The notes under the pieces were generated by a model. That model was not told where the DNA came from and did no database searches. It saw only the letters and a list, made by a program, of their open reading frames with translations. Source: CAYRPN01 sp964426135 (GTDB lineage Bacteria > Planctomycetota > Phycisphaerae > Phycisphaerales > Phycisphaeraceae). From it: DNA of 42,148 bases. The DNA is taken from assembly GCA_964426135.1 (NCBI GenBank), contig CAYRPN010000045.1, positions 1-42,148 on the forward strand, read 5' to 3'. The position numbers and the translations under genes are program-made. The first letter of the stretch is position 1. Each line of letters begins with the position of its first letter. Positions 21,895 through 31,000 of the stretch are shown in pieces.

Positions 21895-22356
21895 TCAACT
21901 TTTCGGAAGTCGGTCAGGATCGGGGATCGCAGTTTGCACTTCCGATTGAGTTCCTTTGTTTCGTGTGCCAAATGCTTGCCCCAGGCTAATGGCAAAAATG
22001 GTTGCGACGAAAATGGGTATGGCAATCTGCGCCGCGAGATACCATGCACCGACACTCTTGAAATCTTTATCGTCGGCGAAAAGACCGACGATCCAAGGCG
22101 CGGCCCAGTAGCCTGCCACAGTAAGCACGGCATCGGCAGCGCCAGTGACAACACCTGAGATCCAGTTGAAAGTTACCGCCGGATCCACAGCCCATTCAAG
22201 GATCAAAGCAAGCTTGATGCATAAGGCAAGAGCGACCATTTCCACACTCGGCGGCTTCACCGCAAGTTGGAATGCGATCAGAAGAATGAACAGCCAGCAG
22301 AGTCCAATGCTCAACAGCAGCCCGATGAAGAATTGCGTTCTGGCGTTCGTCTTCAC
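21895..22356 (-). CDS. hypothetical membrane protein in the ExbD operon
   Basis: A 153 aa protein with about four hydrophobic segments (FFIGLLLSIGLCWLFILLIA, the MVALALCIKLALILEWAV region, ISGVVTGAADAVLTVAGYW, AAQIAIPIFVATIFAISLG) and a soluble C-terminal tail. The start codon is GTG and overlaps the stop of the upstream ExbD-like gene by four bases, which suggests translational coupling. The next ExbD-like gene begins three bases after it. No family is recognised. From the context it may be an extra membrane subunit of the proton-channel complex. Confidence 0.6.
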   Translation of the reverse strand: MKTNARTQFFIGLLLSIGLCWLFILLIAFQLAVKPPSVEMVALALCIKLALILEWAVDPAVTFNWISGVVTGAADAVLTVAGYWAAPWIVGLFADDKDFKSVGAWYLAAQIAIPIFVATIFAISLGQAFGTRNKGTQSEVQTAIPDPDRLPKS

Positions 22357-23174
22357 GGTTGCTCCCGCTTCCTCTCAAACACGCTCAAATCCAGCTTGCC
22401 TTGTCCGACGATCGAGAGCTTGCCATTGCGGACGCGCTGCACCGTCGCCACGTGGCGGGCGGCGTAGTAGGTGCCGATGCCGTCGGAGCGAACGAGGAAA
22501 ATCACCGTGCCCTTGGGATCCTCGGCGACCTTTTCCAGGAAGTCGATGAACGGCTGACTCGTGGTGACATCGCCCCAGCGAATCCGCACCGGCGCACTAC
22601 CGCCCTGGGGATGTAGCACGATTTCCGCGGCGGCACACTCGACAAAGGTCGGCTTCAGGTCATATCCCGTGCCGCCGGGCAGCACTTTGACATTGGCTTC
22701 GACGGGCTTCTGGCGTTCCTTCAGCAGGTCGGTCAGGCGCTTGATCTCCTCGAGCAGCCGGGCGAGCTCAGCCTGCAGTTCGTTGATGCGCGTCTGCAGC
22801 CTGCCCGACTCGGCGAGGGCTTTGGCGCTCTGGTCACTGCCTTGCATCGCCTTGTTGCGCGTTTCTTCCAATCGCTTCAGTTCGGCGCGGGCCTGGGCGA
22901 GCTGCTGGCGAACCTTCTCCGCCTTCTCGATCAGAGGCTGCAGCTTGTCGATCTCGCCCCGGTGTGTGACGGCGGCGGCCTTGATCTGCTCCAGCTCCGC
23001 GCGGCGCGCGGCCTTCTCCTCCAGCTTCGCCTGCACTTCCTGGACTTCCTTCGGATCGGTCTGCGCCAGCGCCAGCACGCAGATCATCAGCGTCAACGTG
23101 CCGATCAGGCCGACGGTGATGCTCAGAAACGGAAACATCGAGAAGACAGGATCATCACGTTTGCGTCGGGCCAT
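22353..23174 (-). CDS. ExbD/TolR-like protein with coiled coil
   Basis: A 273 aa protein. The basic N terminus (MARRKRDDP) is followed by one membrane helix (PFLSITVGLIGTLTLMICVLALA), a long coiled coil (about 42-160, Glu/Lys/Arg/Leu-rich) and a periplasmic domain with FLVRSDGIGTYYAARHV. The layout matches stator-type ExbD/MotB proteins, but the helix lacks the usual aspartate, so it may not carry protons itself. The other ExbD-like protein (20758-21891) shares the DGxGxYxxARH pattern. It overlaps the next gene by four bases and lies 155 bases after the ExbB-like gene. Confidence 0.65.
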   Translation of the reverse strand: MARRKRDDPVFSMFPFLSITVGLIGTLTLMICVLALAQTDPKEVQEVQAKLEEKAARRAELEQIKAAAVTHRGEIDKLQPLIEKAEKVRQQLAQARAELKRLEETRNKAMQGSDQSAKALAESGRLQTRINELQAELARLLEEIKRLTDLLKERQKPVEANVKVLPGGTGYDLKPTFVECAAAEIVLHPQGGSAPVRIRWGDVTTSQPFIDFLEKVAEDPKGTVIFLVRSDGIGTYYAARHVATVQRVRNGKLSIVGQGKLDLSVFERKREQP

Positions 23175-23221
23175 GGAGTTCTGCCTTTCTCAGACAAGGC
23201 GCATTGGGCGTCGATCAATTG

Positions 23222-23305
23222 ACCACGGACAGCACGGATGACACGGATTGAAACAAACGACTGCGGCTCCGCATCTCTATCCGTGTCATCCGTGCTATCC
23301 GTGGT
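23222..23305. repeat. inverted repeat within the proton-channel operon
   Basis: Arms of 27 bases (23222-23248 and 23279-23305) begin ACCACGGACAGCACGGATGA and are inverted copies with one mismatch. They flank a 30-base loop between the ExbB-like and first ExbD-like genes. The pair could form a long hairpin in the shared transcript. Confidence 0.8.
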
Positions 23306-23329
23306 AAAGAACCAAAACCCCTGACCCAC

Positions 23330-24757
23330 TCAGCTCTTCCCAAATGGCCACCACGACTTCTTCGCCGGCGCCTGGATCACCACCTGCTTTTCGCCCAGGT
23401 AATGCAGCGTCACGTTGAGCGAGGCGATGCCGCGTTCCAGCGCTTCGAAGTACTTCTGCACATTGCCGGACGCCTCCATCATCGACTTGGCGACATCGTG
23501 CTGCGTCTGGTCGGCGCGGCCGACCATGCTGGTGATTGCCTTGTCGAGATTCTCGATCTGTCGTCGCTGCAGTTCGGTGATGTGGCCGTGCAGCGCCTGG
23601 AGCTGCTGCAGCATCAGTCCCAACTCGCCCGCCATCGCGGCCTGCACCGCGGCGCGGATCGCGTCGTCCGTCTCCCACGCCGCCTTGGGGCCAGCCTCGC
23701 CGCGCTTGCCGGCGGCGTCTTCCTCCGGATCGCGCAGCCGCTTCAGCAGATTTTCATTGCAGTATTCGCCGACGGAGTTGAGCAGATCATCCTCCCCCTT
23801 CTGCAGGTAGCTCGACGGAATGCTCAGGACCAGCGACATCGCCAGCGCGATCAGACTGGTGTCGAACGCCACGCCCAGGCCGCGGGTCACGCCGCTCAGT
23901 GATTCCTTGATCGCGGCGATGTCCTCGCTGGTTTTCAGTCCTTGCGTGAACTGCCCGACCGCGCTGCCCAGGCCCTGCGAGGTGCCGATGAAGCCGAGGA
24001 TCGGGATCGCCCAGATGAAGACCTTGATGATGCTGTAGCTGGAATCGACAGCCGAGCCGTCGATATCCGCCTGGGTGTTCAGGATGCTGGCCGCTTCGGG
24101 GTTGCTTTTGCGGACGCGGAAATGTTCCAGCCCGCGCAGCACGCGCGAGACGAGGAAGCTCTGCTTCGGCCGCACCGGCAGCGAGCGCGCGTGAGCGATG
24201 AAGCGATCGACGTTCTCGACATTGATCTCTTCGCTCACTTCATTCGGCAGCACGTCGAAGAGCATCGAATCGCGCTGCCGGCGGAGCTTGCGCCACTTCC
24301 CGACCTGCAGCGACACGGTCCAGAAAAAGAAGTACGCCTCGGCGTAGGGGATCCAGTTTCGCTCGTAGAACAGGCTGTAGAGGTAGAAGCCGTTGAACGG
24401 CAGCAACAGGAGGTAAAACGCAACCGTCAGGCCCAACCCGATGAGTGCCGTCCAGAGCAGGCTGACATTGGTGCCATCGGAGTCGTCCGGCGACACGGGA
24501 TTCGACGGCAGCGATGCTGCTGTCGACGCAAGCGTCTCCGCGCGGCGACGAGTGCGCGCCACGGGAACCGAGTCGTGAACAGCGCCGTGATCAGGCGCTG
24601 ATTCGGCGGGTGGCTCGGATGATGGCGCGGCCGGCGCCGGCGGGGCCGGGATCGGCACCGTTGCGTGGCAGTAAGGACAGTGCGCCTTCTTGCCGGCCTG
24701 GTCCTCGCGGACTTTCAGGCTCTTGCCACAGTTGGAACAGTCGAACTTGAAGTACAT
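23330..24757 (-). CDS. MotA/TolQ/ExbB proton channel protein with N-terminal zinc ribbon
   Basis: A 475 aa inner-membrane protein. Residues 1-35 form a zinc ribbon with C7, C10, C27 and C30 (CSNCG ... CPYC). A Pro/Ala-rich linker leads to a pair of membrane helices (LLWTALIGLGLTVAFYLLL, then GFYLYSLFYERNW). The ExbB signature region is VFIWAIPILGFIGTSQGLG, followed by GLGVAFDTSLIALAMSLVLSI. The C-terminal part is a long cytoplasmic helix region. TolQ/ExbB/MotA channels carry protons to drive ExbD/TolR/MotB partners, which are encoded downstream. I chose the ATG at 24757 because the zinc ribbon begins there. Another ATG lies 36 bases upstream. Confidence 0.85.
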   Translation of the reverse strand: MYFKFDCSNCGKSLKVREDQAGKKAHCPYCHATVPIPAPPAPAAPSSEPPAESAPDHGAVHDSVPVARTRRRAETLASTAASLPSNPVSPDDSDGTNVSLLWTALIGLGLTVAFYLLLLPFNGFYLYSLFYERNWIPYAEAYFFFWTVSLQVGKWRKLRRQRDSMLFDVLPNEVSEEINVENVDRFIAHARSLPVRPKQSFLVSRVLRGLEHFRVRKSNPEAASILNTQADIDGSAVDSSYSIIKVFIWAIPILGFIGTSQGLGSAVGQFTQGLKTSEDIAAIKESLSGVTRGLGVAFDTSLIALAMSLVLSIPSSYLQKGEDDLLNSVGEYCNENLLKRLRDPEEDAAGKRGEAGPKAAWETDDAIRAAVQAAMAGELGLMLQQLQALHGHITELQRRQIENLDKAITSMVGRADQTQHDVAKSMMEASGNVQKYFEALERGIASLNVTLHYLGEKQVVIQAPAKKSWWPFGKS

Positions 24758-24941
24758 GCGAGCGCTCGGCGGCCGACGAAGCGGCTGGAACAATGTGGTT
24801 CACCCCATCATAACGAGCAAGAGAGACGATCGTGCGGTCTTCGTGCGGACCTCTCGGACAGCGCCAGGAACGTGCAGCGCGCGTGACGATCTTGTGACCA
24901 TCGAGCGTTTGATTTTGAACAGGGATCGAACCGAAACGTCC

Positions 24942-24947
24942 TATACT
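24942..24947 (+). promoter_or_regulatory. possible -10 element of the alpha-2-macroglobulin gene
   Basis: TATACT lies about 105 bases before the ATG at 25052, in the 294-bp divergent region shared with the ExbB-like gene. No -35 hexamer at normal spacing was found (TTGAAC is 21 bases upstream), so support is weak. Confidence 0.3.
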
Positions 24948-25051
24948 GCGAGGCGTTGCGGCGAGATTCACGGGCGGAGCAAATCCGCGGGCTTCCGTGG
25001 ACTCGCCGACCGATTCAATTCCATCGAATCCTCCATCGGAAGGGCCAGGCC

Positions 25052-28000
25052 ATGACGAATCGCGCTTTTGAATTGTCTCGCCGATCGATCGCCTCCGCGA
25101 TGATCCGCGCGGTTGCCGTTCTTTGTCTGCTCGCGTCGGCGCCGATCGCGTTCGGGCAGGGAGCCGAGGGGCCAGGCGGCCTGGAGAAGATTCGCGCCGC
25201 GCTGCAGGGCCGCGACTACGCCGCTGCCGTCACCGCCGCCGATGACTACGTCAAAGCCGGCGGCAAACTCGCCGACGAGGCTGCGTATCTCAAGGCCACC
25301 GCGCTATTCAATGCGGCCAGGTTCGGCGAATGCGTCGAGGCGGCCGACGTCGTGCTCAAGCAGCACGTCAAGTCGCCGTGGTTCCGCAAGGCACTCTTTC
25401 TCAAGGGCAGCTCGTTGGCGCGGCAGCGTCGCTTCGATCTGGCCGAGGCGATCTATGAAGAAGAGGCGCAGCGGATTCTGTCCGGCGGGCGCAAGAAGGA
25501 AGTGGCCGGCGTGATCGTGCAGTTCGCCGACGAACTGGCCAAGGACGTCGATCCGAAGGACGTCGGCGCGACGCCGCCGAACTACGCCAAGGCATACAAC
25601 CTCTACGCCAAGGCGCTGACGCTGGAGATCGAACCGCTGCTGCGTGAAGAGGTGATGTTCAAGCGTGCCGCGACGATTCTCAAAGCCTCCAATCCCGGCC
25701 AGGCGATTGCGGATTTCAACGCGTATCTCACGGAGTTCGATCCGGACTGGCTGGGGCTGGCCGGCTCCATCCCCCGGGCGCCGCGGCTGCCCACGGAGAA
25801 ACTGCAAACGCCGATCGGCAGGAATCGGCTGATGGCGCGGTATCTGCTGGCTGAAGCGCAGATCGACGCGGGTCAACTGCAGCCGGCCCGGCAGGTGCTC
25901 GAAGACCTGCTCGTCCTCATCGCCAGCCAGAAGGCGGCCGACGGTGATGCCGCGGCAACGGCGCTGACCGCGCTGCGCGGCGACGCGCTCTGGTCCGTCG
26001 TGCGATCCTACGGCATGCCCAGCGCCGGCGGCGACGATCTGGACCTGGCGCTGAAGGCCGCCGCGGATTTCCTGAAGGAGTTTCCCAAGCATCCGCACAG
26101 CGTCGAGGCTGCGTTCCAATCCGCGCAGGCACTCTGGCAGTCGCAGCGGCACGATCAGGCGATCGCCGCGTACGAGGCATTCATCAAGGGTGACATTTTC
26201 AAGCTTCCCGACGGCGATTCAGCGACCAAGAAGCTGAAGCGCAGCAACAAATCGCCGGCAGAACTGAAGGAAGATTGGACGCGCACCGCGACCTACGCCA
26301 TTGCCGAGATTCGCTACGCGCAGAAGAAGTACGCCGAGGCGATCGGCCAGTGGCAGAAGTACGTGGCACAGTTCCCCAACGGCTCGCAGTGGGCCGACAG
26401 CCAGCGCAGCATCATCGCGGCCGAGTTCCAGATCGCGCTGGAAGCCGTCGCCGCGAAGAAGTACGCCGACGCCCGCCGGCTGTTCGATCAGTTCCTCGCC
26501 CAGCACCCGCTCGATGAGCGCACGGGCCGGGTGCTGTTCACGCTTGGCCAGATCGCCTACGCGGAGGCGGACGAACTGAATGCGAAGAGCGCGAAGGAGA
26601 AAGTAGATCCCGCCGCGCTGGCAGCCGCCTGGGCCAAGGCCATCGACGAGTGGTCCCGCCTTGTCAGCAAGTATCCGAACACGGAGGAATCCTCGCTGGC
26701 GCTCTATCGCATCGGCCTGATTCATGAGGAGCAACTGGGCGATCTCGACAAGGCGCTCGACGCCTACCGCCGACTGAACTGGGGCACGTACGCCGCCAGC
26801 GCACAGGCCCGCGTCGCCGTCATGACGCACAAGCACTTGGCGCTGAGCACCGAGCGGACGTTCCGTTCCAACGAAGCCGCGAAGGTGAAGATCAACGTCC
26901 GCAACGTCGAGAAGCTCACCGTCAAGCAGTATTTCCTGGATCTGGAAGCGTATTTCCGCAAGGTGCATCAAACCGGCGGCGTGGAGAATCTGGACATCGC
27001 CCTGATCACGCCCGACAAGACGTGGGAATACAAGGTCGAAGGCTACTCCAAGTACAAACCCATCGAACAGCAGATCGAGATTCCGTTCGAGTTGAAAGAG
27101 AAGAAGCTCACGAGCGGCGTCTGCATCATCAACATCAGCGAAGAGGACCTGGAAGCGACGACGCTGGTGGTGCGCAGCGACATCGACCTGATTCAGAAGA
27201 CGAGCCGGCGCGAAGTGCTGGTGTATGTGCAGGACATGCTCGGCAAGAAGCCGGCCGGCGGTGTGGATGTGCTGGTCAGCGATGGCGCCAAGGTGATCGC
27301 CACGGGCAAGACGAGCGACGACGGCGTCTTTCTCCAGAAGGTCGAAGGCCTGAAGGACTGCAACAACATCCGCGTCTTCGCCCGCAGGGATGGCCACGTC
27401 GCGTCGAGCATGCTGTCGATGCAAGGGCTGACGCTGACCGCCGGCCTATCGCCCAAGGGTTATCTCTACACGGATCGCCACCTCTATCAGCCGGGCCATT
27501 CCGTCAATGTGCGAGGCATCCTGCGCGACGTGAAGGATGGCCAGTACATCCTGCCGCCGAAGGAGAACGTGTACATCGTGAGCGTGACCGATCCATCGGG
27601 TCGGCTGTTGCGCGAGGAGGAGGCGAAGCTCAACGATTTCGGCGCGTTCGCCACGGCGATGCAGCTCGATGATGCCGCGCCGCTGGGTGGCTACACGATC
27701 ACGGCGAGGCTGAAATCCAAGCCCGAAACCGCCTATTCCACGACCTTCAACGTGCAGCGGTACCAGTTGCAGAAGATGAAGGTGGCGCTCTCGTTCGACC
27801 GCAAGGTTTACTTCCGCGGCGAACTGGTCAAAGGAACCGCCACGGCCGAGTACTACTGGGGCGAGCCGGTCATCGGCCGGCTGGTGCGCTACACGCTGCC
27901 CGACGGGCGCAGCCACTTCGGCACCACCGACAAGAAAGGCCAGGTGACGTTCAGCTTCGACACCACGCCGATGCCGGTGGGGCGCGTGCTGAATTTCACC

Positions 28001-31000
28001 GCCGCGATGGAAGGCGAGAATGTCGCCGCGACTGATGCGGTGTTCCTCTCGCGCGTCGGCTTCCTCGCCGAGGTGAAAGCCTCGCGCGAGATGACGATGG
28101 CGGGCGAACCGTTCGACGTCACGGTCACGACCAAGCTGCCCGACGGGAAGCCGGTGACGGCGGAAATGACGCTCACCGTGTTGCGTCGCGAAGTGCGCAA
28201 AGCGGACCCGGTGCTGAGCAAGGTGCCGTGGCTTGAATGGTCGGAGGGTGACCCCGACGACGGTGACGTGGATCTCAACGCAGCCCTGATGAACACCAAC
28301 GCCGATGTGGCGCAGGTTCGCAACTTCATCGCCAATAACGTGGCTCAGCAGCAGAAGCAGATGGAGCAGCTTCGCCGCGCCGTGAGCTATGCCGAGGTGA
28401 CCGTCAGCGAACACAAGGTGAAGACGGATGAAAAGACGGGTGAAGGCAGGATTCGCCTGTCGCTGGACAAGGGCGGGCAGTACATCCTGCGCGTCGCGGG
28501 CAAGGATCGATTCGATCAGCCGATCGTGACACAGGACGGCATCTTCGTCTCCGATGATGAGGACGCGACGAAGCTGCGGCTGCTCAGCGATCTGGACACG
28601 CTGAAGGTGGGCCAGCAGACGCAGTTGATTCTGCACTCGCGCATCGATGGCGCGCTGGCGCTGGTCACTTTCGAAGGCGAGACGATTCTCGGTCGGCGCA
28701 TCGTCACGTTGAGAAAGGGCGCGAACCCGGTGCTGATGACGGTGGAGCATGCGCACTATCCAAACTTCGCCGTCGCCGCGGCGGCGATGGATGAGCGGCA
28801 CCTGCGCACCGCGCTGAAGGCGTTCAAGGTGGAGCGGCAACTCACGGTCGTGGTGAAACCGGTCAAGGGCGTGGTCGATCCCGGCTCCGACGCGAAGGTG
28901 GAACTCACCGTGACCGATCAACTCGGCAAAGCCGTGAAGGCGGAGTTGAGCCTGTCGCTGGTGGATGAGGCGTTGCATGCGGTGGCGCACGATCCGACGG
29001 TTTCCATCCTCGACTTCTTCCAGGCTGGCGCCTTCCGCGATGCGAGCTTCCATGCTTCATCCACGGTGGGCTTCAAGTACACCGGCCTGACCCGCAAAGT
29101 GATCAAGGAACTGCTGGAGGAGAACGAACGTCTGGCGCGGGTGGAGAGCGAAACGCGCGAACTGAAGGACATGCAGAAGCAAGTGGAACAGCTTCAGAAA
29201 CTCAGCGAACTGTCGCTCGACCGGGACGGCGTTCAGGACTTGAAGATGGAACAGTCCCAACTCGGCGCGCTTCAACACCAAGGAGGACAACAAGCGAGGT
29301 ACGGCAACGCGCCGGTGAACGGCAGGCCCGTTCCAACGCAAGCGACCGGCAGCGTGGTTTCGCTGTTCGGCGGGCCGAATGCCGGCGAAGCGAGCACCGG
29401 CCGCGCCGCGCGCCGCGTGGAGCTGCCCGACGCTGGCTACTGGATTCCCTCCATCGTCACCGGCGATGACGGCAAGGCCGTCGCGACGATCCCCATGCCC
29501 GCCAACACCACCAAGTGGCGGCTGATGTCGCGCGGCGTCACGGTCGAAACTCTCGTTGGCGAGGCAAAGGCCGAGATCATCACCCGCAAGGACTTCTTCG
29601 TTGAGATCAAGACGCCGCCGGCGCTGCGCGAAGGCGACAAGCCGCGCGTCATCGCCCGCGTGCATAATCTGACCGACTACGCAGGCCCGGTGAAACTCAC
29701 GCTCACGGTCACTGCCGGCGAACGGAAATTTGCTTCCTTCACGCAGGATGTGAAGGTCGAGAAGCAGTCGAGCACCGAAGTGGTGTTCGACGCTTTCGAG
29801 ACACCTGCCGTGGCGAAGCTGCAGTTCGAAGTCAGCGCCGAGGCGGGAGACAAGCGCGACGCGCTGGCCCGCCATACGCCGGTGACGCCGTGGGGCCTGG
29901 AGTTCGCCGACCACACCGGCGGCACCGCGACGGGCGACACCACGATCACGCTGGAGCTGCCCAAGGGCCAGAAGTACACCTCGCAGTGGCTCACGCTGAG
30001 CCTCGGGCCGTCGCTGAAGCAAGCGGTGATCGATCTGGCGCTTGACGGCGGCACGGCCGGCCCGCGCGACTATCGCATGCCCACGATCGGCACGTTCGCC
30101 GGAAGCGAACTGCTCGCTGTCGTCGGCGGCTTGGAATACGCGAAAATCGTCCAGGCAACGCCGAAGACTTACGAGACGCTCGCCGAGCGAGCCCGCGGCC
30201 TGGTGGCCACGCTCGTCGTGTCGCAGCATTCCTCCGGCGGCTGGACCTGGCAGGCGCCCCTCGACAAGGGGCAGCCGGACTGGACGGTCAGCGCGATGAC
30301 CTACTGGGCATTGGTGCGCGCCAACGCCGCCGGCATCAAGGTGCATCCCGACACGCTGAACAAAGCGCAGACGTATCTGAAGAACACGGTGACGCAGTTG
30401 CAGTCGTTTGAAACGGATGCTCGCGCAGTGGTCCTGCATGCGCTCTCGACGAGCAAGGCGGTGGACTTCACCCATCTGAATGATCTGCATCGCGAACGGC
30501 AGCGGCTCACGCCGGTCGCGCTCGCCTACACGGCTCTCGCGTTCGCCAACCTCGATCGCAAGGAACTGGCCGAGGAAGTGCTCGCCGTGCTGGAGACGCG
30601 CGTCAAGGCGATCACTCGAGATGAACGCGAACTGGCCTACTGGACCGGCGAAGGGCGCTATCCCTGGTTGAATGACGAAGTCGAAACCACCGCGGTGGCG
30701 CTCTTGGCGCTGGCCAAGGTGAAGCCGCAGTCGCCGCTGACCGGCAAGGCGGCCGAGTATCTGCTGAATCGCCGCGGCTGCTTCGGCTTCAATCCCGCCA
30801 AGGCGCGCGGGCCGGCGGTGGCGGCGCTGGCGTCGTATCACGGTAAAGCCGTGCAGGCGGGCGACGACTACACGCTGGCCATCGTCGTCAACGGCAAGGA
30901 AGTGAAATCCATCACTCGCAAGGGCGACATGGCGACGGTGCTGCTCGACGTGCCCGCAGTGGAACTGAAGGAAGGCGTGAACACCGTCACGTTCCGCAAG

